A stretch of 60,133 nt of DNA, from contig JAUXWM010000003.1 of assembly GCA_030681375.1 (NCBI GenBank), positions 1-60,133 on the forward strand, read 5' to 3'. The notes under the pieces were generated by a model. It worked only from the letters and a program-made list of their open reading frames with translations, did not search any database and was not told the origin of the DNA. Below are positions 29,597-38,153 of this stretch, one piece after another. This stretch comes from Gallionella sp. (GTDB taxonomy: Bacteria > Pseudomonadota > Gammaproteobacteria > Burkholderiales > Gallionellaceae). The position numbers and the translations under genes are program-made. The number at the start of each line of letters is the position of its first letter. Within the stretch, counting starts at the first letter, position 1.

Positions 29597-32500
29597 TTAT
29601 TTCAATTCATTGAAAAAGTTTTTAATGGCCAGCACGCGCTGGTTCAGGTCATCGTATTTTAACTCGATACGCAGCTTGTCCTGACCGGTCATTTTGATGT
29701 GACGTTTGCTCTGGATCAGGGTGATGATCTTCATCGGGTCGATAGGCGGATTCTGGATGAACTGGATCTGGATCGCCTCGTCTGAGGCATCTACTTTGCT
29801 GATGCCCAGCGGTTTTGCCGCGATGCGCAATCGATGGCTGTCGAGCAGGGTCTGTGCGGGTTCCGGCAGCAGGCCGAAGCGATCTATCAACTCCTGATGC
29901 ATCTCATCGAGTTCCGGTTGGTTGGCGCAATTGGCCATCCGTTTGTAAATTACCAGACGCTGGTGGATGTCGCCGCAATAATCATCGGGCAGCAACGCAG
30001 GGTTGTGCAGATTGATTTCGGTGGTGATGCCCAGCGGGTGCGCCATGTCGGGTTCTTTGCCCTGACGCAACGATGCTACGGCGGCATTGAGCATGTCGGT
30101 ATAGAGCGAGAAACCGATTTCCTGCATCTCGCCGCTCTGCGATTCGCCCAGCACTTCACCGGCACCGCGTATCTCCAGATCGTGCATTGCCAGATAGAAA
30201 CCGCTGCCCAGTTGCTCCATCGCCTGTATCGCTTCCAGGCGTTTCCTGGCCTGCACAGTCAGTCCGTCCAGACTGTCCACCAGCAGATAGGCATAGGCTT
30301 GATGGTGTGAGCGTCCGACGCGGCCGCGCAACTGGTGCAGTTGCGCCAGGCCGAAGCGATCGGCGCGGTTCATGATGATGGTGTTGGCGGTGGGGATATC
30401 GATGCCGGTTTCGATGATGGTGGTGCACAGCAGGATGTTGAAACGCTGTTGATAGAAGTCCTTCATCACGGCTTCCAGTTCGCGTTCGCCCATTTGTCCG
30501 TGTGCTGTGCGGATGCGTGCCTCGGGCAGCAACTCGGCGAGTTTTTCCGCCATGTTGGCGATGGTGTCCACCTCGTTGTGCAGGAAGTAAATCTGACCTC
30601 CGCGCTTGAGTTCGCGCAGCACCGCTTCGCGGATGACGCCCTGGCTATAGGCGCTGACGAAGGTCTTGATCGATAAACGGCGTTGCGGGGCGGTGGCGAT
30701 GATGGAAAAGTCGCGCAGTCCTTCCAGCGACATCGCCAGCGTGCGCGGTATCGGCGTGGCGGTCAGCGTCAGGATATCAACCTCGGCGCGCAGCGCCTTG
30801 AGCTTTTCCTTCTGCTGTACGCCGAAGCGGTGTTCCTCGTCGATGATCAGCAGACCGAGGTTGTCGAATTCTATGCCCTTCTGGATCAACTTGTGGGTGC
30901 CGATGATGATGTCGAGTTTGCCTGCCGCCATCTCCTTGAGTGCCTGAGTCTGTTCCTTGGCGGAACGGAAACGTGACAACTCACCAATGCGGATCGGCCA
31001 GTCGGCGAAACGGTTGGAAAAATTCTGGAAATGCTGTTCGGCCAGCAGGGTGGTGGGCACTAGAATGGCGACCTGCCTGCCGTCCATTACGGCGACGAAG
31101 GCGGCGCGCAAGGCGACCTCGGTCTTGCCAAACCCCACGTCACCGCAGATCAGCCTGTCCATCGGTTTGGGCGATTGCAGGTCGTTAATTACCGCCTCAA
31201 TGGCGGCTGCCTGGTCTGCTGTCTCCTCGAAACCAAATCCGGCGGAAAATTCTTCGTAGTCGCGCGGAGTCAGTTTGAAGGCGTGGCCTTTACGGGTGGC
31301 GCGCTGCGCGTAAATATTGAGCAATTCGGCGGCTGTGTCGCGCACCTGTTGCATCGCGCGCCGTTTGGCCTTGTCCCACGCTCCGCTGCCCAGCTTGTGC
31401 AAGGGGGCGGTATCGGCAGCGCCACCGCTATAGCGGCCGATGACGTGCAGTTGCGATACCGGCACGTAGAGTTTGTCGTTACCCTGATATTCCAGCAGCA
31501 GGAATTCGCCTTCGCCTTCGCCCAGGTCCAGATTCACCAGCCCCTGATAGCGCGCGATGCCATGCTGTTCATGCACCACCGGATCGCCGACCTTGAGTTC
31601 GGACAGGTCGCGCAGCATGCCTTCGACGCTGCTCTTCTTAGCGATGCGGGCAGCGCGGTTGCGCGGCTGGGAGGCGTAAAGTTCGCTCTCGGTGACGATG
31701 GCCAGATGCTGTTCCGGCAGTAAAAATCCGTTCTGCAACGGGCCGGTTGCGAGCATGAATTTTTTGCGGCTCTTCAAAAAGTCGGCATAGTCCTCGCAGA
31801 TGTCCGCCTTCAGACCGTATTCGAGCAGATAGCCCGACATGATTTCACGCCGTCCGAGACTGTCAGCCAGCAGCAGCGTGCGCCCGTCGAAATCTTGCAG
31901 AAACTGCGCAAACGCTTGCGTGGGAATGTCAGCGTGGCGGTTTACTGCGATGTTAGGCAGGACTGCAGTGGCGCAGGAGGTGGCGGAATCACTGGTCTGG
32001 ATGATATCGAGGCGTGAAAATTCTTTCAGCGCGATGAAGAAGGCCTCGCTGTCCATGAACAGATCGGAGAGCGGCAACAGCGGATGTTGCGGGTCGCCTC
32101 TGAGCAGGTTGTAGCGCGAGGCGGCATCCACGCCGAATTGTCCGATTGCGGCATCCACATTGCCGTGCAGGCATAGGGTGCTGTTTTTAGGCAGGTAGTC
32201 GAACAGCGTGGCGGTCTTGTCGAAGAACAGCGGCAGGTAATACTCGATTCCCGCCGGGGCGTTCCCCTTGCTGACTTCCTTGTAGATGCGCGACTTGGAC
32301 GGATCGCCTTCGAAGCGGTCGCGGAAATTCTGGCGAAATTTCGCCTGGCCTTTTTCATCCAGCGGGAATTCGCGCGCAGGCAGCAGGCGGATCTCCGGCA
32401 CCGGATACAGGGTGCGTTGGGTGTCCACGTCGAAGGTGGAGATGGTCTCGATCTCGTCGTCGAACAGGTCGATGCGGTACGGCAGCACGCTGCCCATCGC

Positions 32501-32995
32501 AAACAGATCGATGATGCCGCCGCGCACGCAGAATTCGCCGGGCGACAACACCTGTTGCACATGACTGTACCCGGCGAACGTCATCTGTTCGCGTAGGCCG
32601 GGTACATTCAGCGTTTCGCCGCGTTTCAGGAAGAAGGTGAACGCAGCCAGATATTCTGCCGGTGGCAGGGGATAAAGCGCGGTGGTTACCGGTACCAGCA
32701 GCACGTCGCATGACTGGCTGCGCACATGGTGCAGCGTCGCCAGTCGCTCGGAAATCAGATCCTGATGCGGCGAGAAATGGTCATAGGGCAGTGTCTCCCA
32801 GTCCGGCAGCAGATGCACGCGCAGTTCGGGTGCGAAATACGGGATTTCCTCCAGCAGTCGCTGCGCCTCCAGCGCGCTGGCTGTGATAATAACCAGTGGT
32901 GCTTCTTTTTTAGTCAGCTGCGCCAGCGCCAATGCGTCGGACGAACCGGTCAGTTGCGCGTAGCGGGGACGGGCATGGGATGAGGTGAACAGCAT
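29597..32995 (-). CDS. mfd: Transcription-repair coupling factor Mfd
   Basis: This 1132-residue translocase removes RNA polymerase stalled at lesions and recruits UvrA. It has a UvrB-homology N-terminus, an RNA polymerase interaction domain (VGDPVVHEQHGIARYQGL), and a superfamily 2 motor with Walker A GDVGFGKTEVALRAAF, the DEEHRFGV box, TATPIPRTLAMSL, and TTIIETGIDIPTANTIIMN. A C-terminal TRCF domain follows. Length and motif order are normal. Confidence 0.97.
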   Translation of the reverse strand: MLFTSSHARPRYAQLTGSSDALALAQLTKKEAPLVIITASALEAQRLLEEIPYFAPELRVHLLPDWETLPYDHFSPHQDLISERLATLHHVRSQSCDVLLVPVTTALYPLPPAEYLAAFTFFLKRGETLNVPGLREQMTFAGYSHVQQVLSPGEFCVRGGIIDLFAMGSVLPYRIDLFDDEIETISTFDVDTQRTLYPVPEIRLLPAREFPLDEKGQAKFRQNFRDRFEGDPSKSRIYKEVSKGNAPAGIEYYLPLFFDKTATLFDYLPKNSTLCLHGNVDAAIGQFGVDAASRYNLLRGDPQHPLLPLSDLFMDSEAFFIALKEFSRLDIIQTSDSATSCATAVLPNIAVNRHADIPTQAFAQFLQDFDGRTLLLADSLGRREIMSGYLLEYGLKADICEDYADFLKSRKKFMLATGPLQNGFLLPEQHLAIVTESELYASQPRNRAARIAKKSSVEGMLRDLSELKVGDPVVHEQHGIARYQGLVNLDLGEGEGEFLLLEYQGNDKLYVPVSQLHVIGRYSGGAADTAPLHKLGSGAWDKAKRRAMQQVRDTAAELLNIYAQRATRKGHAFKLTPRDYEEFSAGFGFEETADQAAAIEAVINDLQSPKPMDRLICGDVGFGKTEVALRAAFVAVMDGRQVAILVPTTLLAEQHFQNFSNRFADWPIRIGELSRFRSAKEQTQALKEMAAGKLDIIIGTHKLIQKGIEFDNLGLLIIDEEHRFGVQQKEKLKALRAEVDILTLTATPIPRTLAMSLEGLRDFSIIATAPQRRLSIKTFVSAYSQGVIREAVLRELKRGGQIYFLHNEVDTIANMAEKLAELLPEARIRTAHGQMGERELEAVMKDFYQQRFNILLCTTIIETGIDIPTANTIIMNRADRFGLAQLHQLRGRVGRSHHQAYAYLLVDSLDGLTVQARKRLEAIQAMEQLGSGFYLAMHDLEIRGAGEVLGESQSGEMQEIGFSLYTDMLNAAVASLRQGKEPDMAHPLGITTEINLHNPALLPDDYCGDIHQRLVIYKRMANCANQPELDEMHQELIDRFGLLPEPAQTLLDSHRLRIAAKPLGISKVDASDEAIQIQFIQNPPIDPMKIITLIQSKRHIKMTGQDKLRIELKYDDLNQRVLAIKNFFNELK

Positions 32996-33115
32996 GGCAG
33001 ATTGCAGAAAATGAGACTAACAGCCGTGCATTATAAATTAAACGCAGCCCTGTCGTTTTGTTGAAAGCAGATACCTTATCGAACCGCGCATTCACGTCCG
33101 TACGGAAACGCGTAG

Positions 33116-33484
33116 TCAGTAACTTTTTGAAGCGCTGCGTTTTCCCGGGCGTGATTTTTGAGTGATTATGCCTTTTACCACGGATAAATCCGCAATCGGC
33201 ACATCGGGGTAATTCGCATTGAGCGCATGCAAACACCAGCCGGATTCGCACTGAGTCAGTTGGCGAAAAATGTATTCTTCATTGTGAAAAGCCAGTATGT
33301 AATTCCCGGCTGTGGCCAGGCTGCCCGGTTCAATAATGATGACCTCGCCTTCATTGAATTCCGGCACCATGCTGTCGCCCAGCACCATCAGTGCAAACGG
33401 TTCATCATTGCCGCAGTAATTTTGCTCATCCGTATCGACTTTCTCGGTCGCAATCGGGATAATTTTTCGGGTTAATGTCGTCAT
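33116..33484 (-). CDS. Small LexA/S24-fold protein lacking the catalytic lysine
   Basis: This 122-residue protein matches the S24 signal-peptidase-like fold of LexA, UmuD and phage repressors: LGDSMVPEFNEGEVIIIEPG with the nucleophile Ser38, then NYILAFHNEEYIFRQL. Where LexA and UmuD have the general-base lysine (VKQL, LKTL), this protein has Arg74 (FRQL). It has no DNA-binding domain and no Ala/Cys-Gly cleavage site in its short N-terminus. Autoproteolysis therefore looks unlikely; it may be a binding or dimerising partner. The start is ATG 33484 (GAGGG upstream), although the frame is open to 33526. Confidence 0.7.
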   Translation of the reverse strand: MTTLTRKIIPIATEKVDTDEQNYCGNDEPFALMVLGDSMVPEFNEGEVIIIEPGSLATAGNYILAFHNEEYIFRQLTQCESGWCLHALNANYPDVPIADLSVVKGIITQKSRPGKRSASKSY

Positions 33485-33619
33485 GTCGCTCTGCCCTCGG
33501 ATAAGTGAACCCGATATTACCTGCATGCCGGTGGAAAATCGGCCAGGTTTTAATCAGGAGGCTATTTTAGCTGACTACTGAACGAACGTCAGATTGTCAT
33601 TTTCAATTACAATCCGCAC

Positions 33620-34297
33620 ATGACTGAATTTCACGCACTGGTTCCCGCCGCCGGTTTTGGCGCGCGCATGGGACATGACATTCCTAAACAATATCTGCCG
33701 CTGGCCGGGCAGCCGATGATTTTTCACGCGATCAATACCCTGTGCTCCTGTAGCGAGATTGCCACGGTGTTTGTGGTGTTGTCGCCTGATGACAGCTTGT
33801 TCCATGAGTTTGACTGGACGCCATTCGGCGATAAGTTGCAAACCTTGTATTGCGGCGGCCACACGCGTGCGGATACGGTGCTGAACGGCTTGCTGGCGAG
33901 TGAAATCGAGCCGGATGACTGGGTACTGGTACACGATGCGGCGCGCCCCTGTCTGACGCAGGCGCATCTGGACAAGCTGATAGCCGAGCTGCGCGATGAT
34001 GCAGTGGGTGGGATACTGGCTGTGCCGGTGGCGGATACCTTAAAGCGTGCCGATGCGCAGGGGCGGATCGCGCATACCGAAGAGCGCGGCGGATTGTGGC
34101 AGGCGCAGACCCCGCAGATGTTCCGTGTCGGGCTGCTGGCGCAGGCTTTGCAGCATTGCAGCGCGGTAACGGACGAAGCCTCGGCGATCGAAGCGCTGGG
34201 ATTGCACCCCAGACTGGTGGCGGGTGACTCCGGCAATTTTAAGGTGACATATCCGCAGGATCTACGGCTGGCTGAGTTGCTTTTGAAAGAGATGTAG
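33620..34297 (+). CDS. ispD: 2-C-methyl-D-erythritol 4-phosphate cytidylyltransferase
   Basis: This 225-residue enzyme of the MEP isoprenoid pathway joins CTP and methylerythritol phosphate. The nucleotide-binding start VPAAGFGARMGHDIPKQYL and the DWVLVHDAARPCL motif are diagnostic. It is followed by ispF, the usual partner, after an inserted palindromic repeat. No strong ribosome-binding site precedes the ATG. Confidence 0.97.
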   Translation: MTEFHALVPAAGFGARMGHDIPKQYLPLAGQPMIFHAINTLCSCSEIATVFVVLSPDDSLFHEFDWTPFGDKLQTLYCGGHTRADTVLNGLLASEIEPDDWVLVHDAARPCLTQAHLDKLIAELRDDAVGGILAVPVADTLKRADAQGRIAHTEERGGLWQAQTPQMFRVGLLAQALQHCSAVTDEASAIEALGLHPRLVAGDSGNFKVTYPQDLRLAELLLKEM

Positions 34298-34299
34298 AG

Positions 34300-34363
34300 G
34301 TAGGGTGGGCACGTTGTGCCCACGCGTGAGCGTTTAACGGTGGGCAAAGTTGCCCGCCCTACG
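34300..34363. repeat. Palindromic repeat (GTAGGGTGGGCA family), copy 2
   Basis: Outer ends GTAGGGTGGGCA and TGCCCGCCCTACG pair as an inverted repeat, and an inner TGCCCACGCG faces CGGTGGGCA. It fills the ispD-ispF gap. It shares the flank ATGTAGAGG with copy 3 (46433-46505), where the same letters also sit just after a gene end. Confidence 0.85.
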
Positions 34364-34375
34364 AAAGGCAAATTT

Positions 34376-34849
34376 ATGCGTATAGGTCAGGGGTTTGACG
34401 TGCATCAGCTGGTGGAAGGCCGCAGCCTGATCATCGGCGGGGTGGAGATTCCGTATGACAAGGGCCTGCTCGGACATTCCGATGCGGACGTGTTGCTGCA
34501 TGCGATCTGCGATGCGTTGCTGGGCGCGGCGGGATTGGGGGATATTGGCCGCCATTTTGCCGATACCGATGCGCAGTTCAAGAATATAGACAGTCGCATT
34601 CTGCTGCGAGAAACGCTGCATCTGGTGCGCAAGCAGGGTTTTCGTGTTGGCAACGTGGATGCGACCCTCATCGCGCAGGCGCCGAAGATGGCGCCGCATA
34701 TCGCACAAATGGTCGCGCATATTGCCGATGATTTACGTGTTGAGCGCAGTGCAGTGAACGTGAAAGCCACGACCACCGAGCATCTGGGTTATGCCGGGCG
34801 CGGCGAGGGCATTGCGGCGCAGGCCGTCGTACTGCTGCTGCCGAACTGA
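34376..34849 (+). CDS. ispF: 2-C-methyl-D-erythritol 2,4-cyclodiphosphate synthase
   Basis: This 157-residue enzyme closes the cyclodiphosphate ring in the MEP pathway. Metal ligands are in GFDVHQL and [20 protein letters not shown]. The C-terminal [16 protein letters not shown] is the nucleotide site. It starts 12 bp after the palindromic repeat, with GAAAGG as the ribosome-binding site. The frame is open upstream into the repeat, but the family starts at [10 protein letters not shown]. Confidence 0.97.
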   Translation: MRIGQGFDVHQLVEGRSLIIGGVEIPYDKGLLGHSDADVLLHAICDALLGAAGLGDIGRHFADTDAQFKNIDSRILLRETLHLVRKQGFRVGNVDATLIAQAPKMAPHIAQMVAHIADDLRVERSAVNVKATTTEHLGYAGRGEGIAAQAVVLLLPN

Positions 34850-34851
34850 CC

Positions 34852-35559
34852 ATGAAAGTATTGGCGCTGGAAACCTCCACCGAATATTGCTCGGTCGCAC
34901 TCTGGCAGGACGGCATCGTGCTCGAGCATTGCGAGCGGGTCGGGCAAAAGCACTCGGAATTGCTGGTGCCGATGCTCGATGCCGTTCTTCAGCAGGCGGG
35001 CTGCGGGATTCGGGACGTGGAGGGTATCGCGTATGGTACGGGGCCGGGTTCATTCACCGGGGTGCGCATCGCCTGCGGGGTGACGCAGGGGCTGGCGTTC
35101 GGTGCGAGTCTGCCTGTGGCGGGCGTCTGCACCCTGCAGGCACTGGCGGAAGCCTCTGGTCGGCAGCGGGTAATCGCGGCGCTGGACGCGCGTATGGGCG
35201 AAATTTATTGTGCTGCCTATGAAAAGTGCGGCAATGAATGGGCTGTGGTTTGTGCTCCCTGTTTATGCAAACCGGAAGAGGCGCCCGTCGTTCCGGGCGC
35301 GGGCTGGTTCGGTGCGGGTAGCGGTTTTGCAGTATTTGGCACAGTATTGCTGACACGTTACACCGGACAGTTGAGCGGTGTGGATGCGGCTGCCGTGCCG
35401 CAGGCTGCCGCAATCGCATCCCTGGGCGCGGTGCAATTGGCCGCCGGGCGGGGTGTGGATGCGGCTGAAGCGCTGCCGCTCTATTTGCGCGACAAGGTAG
35501 CGTTGAAGACCGCCGAACGCGAACAGCTGGCGGCTGAAAAATCACTGCTGAAGCCATGA
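34852..35559 (+). CDS. tsaB: tRNA t6A synthesis protein TsaB
   Basis: This 235-residue ASKHA-fold protein (MKVLALETSTEYCSVALW; GTGPGSFTGVRIACGVTQGLA; ALDARMGEIYCA) partners TsaD and TsaE in threonylcarbamoylation of adenosine 37 in tRNA. The start lies 2 bp after the ispF stop. It overlaps rimI by 4 nt (ATGA), a common tsaB-rimI pairing. Confidence 0.95.
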   Translation: MKVLALETSTEYCSVALWQDGIVLEHCERVGQKHSELLVPMLDAVLQQAGCGIRDVEGIAYGTGPGSFTGVRIACGVTQGLAFGASLPVAGVCTLQALAEASGRQRVIAALDARMGEIYCAAYEKCGNEWAVVCAPCLCKPEEAPVVPGAGWFGAGSGFAVFGTVLLTRYTGQLSGVDAAAVPQAAAIASLGAVQLAAGRGVDAAEALPLYLRDKVALKTAEREQLAAEKSLLKP

Positions 35560-36077
35560 GGCTGATGACCATAGCGGATGTCGATGCGGTGCTGGCCATC
35601 GAGCAGGCAGTGCAGGCTTATCCGTGGACGCACGGCAATTTCTGCGCTGCGCTGGATAGCGCTTACCTGTGTTGCGTGGACGAGGTGGCAGGCGAGTTGT
35701 GCAGCTATGCGGTACTGATGCCGGGCGTGGATGAGGCGGAATTGCTCACGATAGGCGTTGCGGCAGCGCATCAGCGCAAGGGACTGGGCAGGGCAATGTT
35801 GTCGGCAATGCTGGAGGTGGCCTGTGCCAGGCAGTTGTCCCGCGTGTTTCTTGAAGTGCGCGTCTCGAACCCGGGCGCGATTGCCTTGTATCGTCGTGCC
35901 GGGTTTACCGAAGTGGGGATGCGGCGCGCTTATTACCGGAATGAAAAGGGTAGCGAGGACGCGATGGTGATGGCGTGTAATATTTCCTCTCATCTGGCAC
36001 CTCAACCGCGTGCGGGGGAGGGAAATAATAAGCTGAGTGCAAATAGCACCTCTCTCCCGCTTGCGGGAGAGAGGTAG
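35556..36077 (+). CDS. rimI: Ribosomal-protein-alanine N-acetyltransferase RimI, with repeat-derived tail
   Basis: This GNAT acetyltransferase acetylates the N-terminus of ribosomal protein S18. The acetyl-CoA loop is HQRKGLGRAMLSAML and the C-terminal core FLEVRVSNPGAIALYRRAGF then YYRNEKGSEDAMVMA. The family normally ends about here (145-150 residues). This frame runs on for about 30 more residues (SSHLAPQPRAGEG, then NSTSLPLAGER) encoded entirely by a palindromic repeat inserted at the 3' end. The tail is probably an accident of insertion and not a functional domain. Confidence 0.93.
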   Translation: MRLMTIADVDAVLAIEQAVQAYPWTHGNFCAALDSAYLCCVDEVAGELCSYAVLMPGVDEAELLTIGVAAAHQRKGLGRAMLSAMLEVACARQLSRVFLEVRVSNPGAIALYRRAGFTEVGMRRAYYRNEKGSEDAMVMACNISSHLAPQPRAGEGNNKLSANSTSLPLAGER

Positions 36078-36087
36078 GGAGAGAGGG
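36000..36087. repeat. Paired palindromic (BIME-like) element at the rimI-udg junction
   Basis: The first palindrome, at 36000-36021, is imperfect (CCTC, CCGC, GCGG and GAGG blocks). The second, at 36049-36074, is perfect: arms CCTCTCTCCCGC and GCGGGAGAGAGG around TT. A further GGGAGAGAGGG follows and provides the ribosome-binding site of udg. The two units and spacer resemble interspersed REP mosaics. Confidence 0.8.
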
Positions 36088-36090
36088 AAA

Positions 36091-36936
36091 ATGGATAGGC
36101 GCGAGGCGATGTTGCGCGAATTGAACCTGTACCCTCTGTGGGTGCAGCGGCATGCGCCGGAGTTGACGCCCTCCGTCGAGGCTGCCGTGGCGCAAGAGCC
36201 GCCAGCAGCGCTACCGTCGCCAGACGTGCAGCACGATGCGGGCAATGCGTCAGTGTCTGGCGATGCCGCGCCGCGGCTTGAGGCAGAGGTTGAAGACCTT
36301 TTTGTCGCCGAGCCGCATGGCGACAGCAGCGAGGATAGTCTGCGCGAATTTCAGCTCAAAATTGCAGGCGGGCCGCTGGCTGATGTTGCCTGGACGGAAC
36401 TCGGACTGAAGGTGCGCGATTGTGAACTGTGCGCGTTGTGTGCAGGCTGCACGCAGACCGTGTTTGGCGTGGGGGATGAACAGGCAGACTGGCTGTTCGT
36501 CGGCGAAGCACCGGGCGAGGATGAGGATGCGTCGGGCGAGCCGTTCGTGGGGCAGGCGGGCCGTTTGCTTGACAATATGCTGAGGGCAATCAGCATCAAG
36601 CGTGGCGACAACGTGTATATCGCCAATGTCATCAAATGCCGTCCGGAACAGGACAGGCATCCGCATGTCGGCGAGATTGCGGCCTGTCTGCCGTATCTGA
36701 AACGTCAGATAGCGCTGATCCAGCCGAAACTGATCGTGGCGCTGGGCAAGACTGCGGCTTCCGCGTTGCTGGATACCGATGCGACGATTGCCACGCTGCG
36801 CGGCAGCGTACATGACTATAATGGCACACCGCTGATCGTCACCTATCATCCGGCCTATTTGCTGCGCAGCCCGATGGAAAAGGCGAAAGCATGGCAGGAT
36901 CTGCGTCTGGCCGTCGCGACGCTACAGAAAAAATGA
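36091..36936 (+). CDS. Uracil-DNA glycosylase, family 4 (Fe-S type)
   Basis: This 281-residue enzyme has an about 110-residue low-complexity N-terminal extension, then the family-4 core. Cluster cysteines begin in [10 protein letters not shown], the catalytic motif is [22 protein letters not shown], the [10 protein letters not shown] segment follows, and the closing motif is [12 protein letters not shown]. It removes uracil from DNA arising by cytosine deamination. ATG 36091 follows AGAGGG, which belongs to the palindromic repeat. It overlaps the next gene by 4 nt. Confidence 0.93.
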   Translation: MDRREAMLRELNLYPLWVQRHAPELTPSVEAAVAQEPPAALPSPDVQHDAGNASVSGDAAPRLEAEVEDLFVAEPHGDSSEDSLREFQLKIAGGPLADVAWTELGLKVRDCELCALCAGCTQTVFGVGDEQADWLFVGEAPGEDEDASGEPFVGQAGRLLDNMLRAISIKRGDNVYIANVIKCRPEQDRHPHVGEIAACLPYLKRQIALIQPKLIVALGKTAASALLDTDATIATLRGSVHDYNGTPLIVTYHPAYLLRSPMEKAKAWQDLRLAVATLQKK

Positions 36937-38153
36937 TGCAATACAGAAGATTTTTATTATTTATTACACCTGTGCTGGCACTGCTGATTTTCCTTGTCTG
37001 GCAGTATCGCGTAGCTGATCAAGCTGTCGTCAGGATAGGTGTGCTGCATTCGCTGACCGGCACTATGGCTTTGAGTGAGGCACCTCTGGTGGATGCAGTG
37101 CGGCTGGCGGTGGAGGAAACTAACGAAACTGGCGGCGTGAACGGTGCGCAGATTGAGATGATCGTCAGTGACTGTCGCTCGGATGCGGGCTACTGCGCAG
37201 AGCAGGCCGAGAAACTGATCGTTCAGCATAAGGTGCAGGCCTTGTTCGGTTGCTGGACTTCGGCCTGCCGCAAGGCAGTCAAAACGGTGGTTGAAAAGCA
37301 TCATCATCTGTTGTTCTATCCGGTGCAATACGAAGGATTGGAACAATCGCCGAACATTATCTATACCGGTGCGGCGCCCAATCAGCAGATCATTCCGATG
37401 GTGAGCTGGGCGATGCAGCAGCACGGACGCAGCGCCTACCTGATAGGCTCGGATTATGTGTTTCCGCGCACCGCGAACAGTATCGTCAAAAAATTACTGG
37501 TGGTAAAGGGCGGGCAGCTGGTGGCGGAACGCTATGTGCCGCTGGGTGAGCAAAATTTCGATACCATCGCGGGCGAGATTGCTGCACAACCCCCTGATTT
37601 TGTGCTGAACACACTCAACGGTGACAGCAACCTTTACTTCTTCCGTGCGCTCAGGAAAGCGGGCATCCGCCCCGAGAATATACCTGTTTTTTCCACCAGC
37701 ATTGCCGAGGCCGAACTGGCAGCGATAGGGCCGGAACGGGTTGCTGGACATTATGCAGCCTGGAACTATTTTCAGAGTGTGGATAGCATCGAGAACCGTG
37801 CCTTTGTCGAACGTTTTCGTCAGCGCTTCGGATCGCGGCGGGTGCTGGATGACCCGATGGAGGCAGCATATATCGGCGTGCATTTGTGGGTAAATGCGCT
37901 GCGCAGTACGGGTACAACGGATATCAATAGCTTAAAGATTGCGCTGGGCAGGCAGACGCTGAATGCACCGGAAGGCATCGTGGCAGTGGATGCCGAAACG
38001 CAGCATTTGTGGAAACCGGTACGCATAGGCCGTGCGCAGGCAGACGGGCAGTTCGATATCGTCTGGCAATCCGGGCGCAGCGTTGCGCCTGCGCCCTTCC
38101 CGTTTTTTATTCCGCATGCCGAGCGTGTCGTGATGGCGGGTGGCGATAAATGA
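36933..38153 (+). CDS. Membrane-anchored UrtA/AmiC-type amide-binding protein
   Basis: This 406-residue type I periplasmic binding protein resembles the urea and short-chain-amide binding proteins UrtA and AmiC: VRIGVLHSLTGTMALSEAPL, LFGCWTSACRKAV, LLFYPVQYEGLEQSPNIIYTG, LIGSDYVFPRTAN. In place of a cleaved signal peptide it has a membrane helix (FLLFITPVLALLIFLVW) without a clear cleavage site. No permease or ATPase genes accompany it. It overlaps the following GGDEF-EAL gene by 4 nt, which suggests it presents a ligand to that sensor. Start ATG 36933 overlaps the udg stop. Confidence 0.85.
   Translation: MMQYRRFLLFITPVLALLIFLVWQYRVADQAVVRIGVLHSLTGTMALSEAPLVDAVRLAVEETNETGGVNGAQIEMIVSDCRSDAGYCAEQAEKLIVQHKVQALFGCWTSACRKAVKTVVEKHHHLLFYPVQYEGLEQSPNIIYTGAAPNQQIIPMVSWAMQQHGRSAYLIGSDYVFPRTANSIVKKLLVVKGGQLVAERYVPLGEQNFDTIAGEIAAQPPDFVLNTLNGDSNLYFFRALRKAGIRPENIPVFSTSIAEAELAAIGPERVAGHYAAWNYFQSVDSIENRAFVERFRQRFGSRRVLDDPMEAAYIGVHLWVNALRSTGTTDINSLKIALGRQTLNAPEGIVAVDAETQHLWKPVRIGRAQADGQFDIVWQSGRSVAPAPFPFFIPHAERVVMAGGDK

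Noticed and set aside
36891..36932. Upstream start of the UrtA-like gene
   Set aside because: It would lie inside udg and add residues ([10 protein letters not shown]) not fitting the membrane-anchor start; ATG 36933 overlaps the udg stop in the usual ATGA manner.
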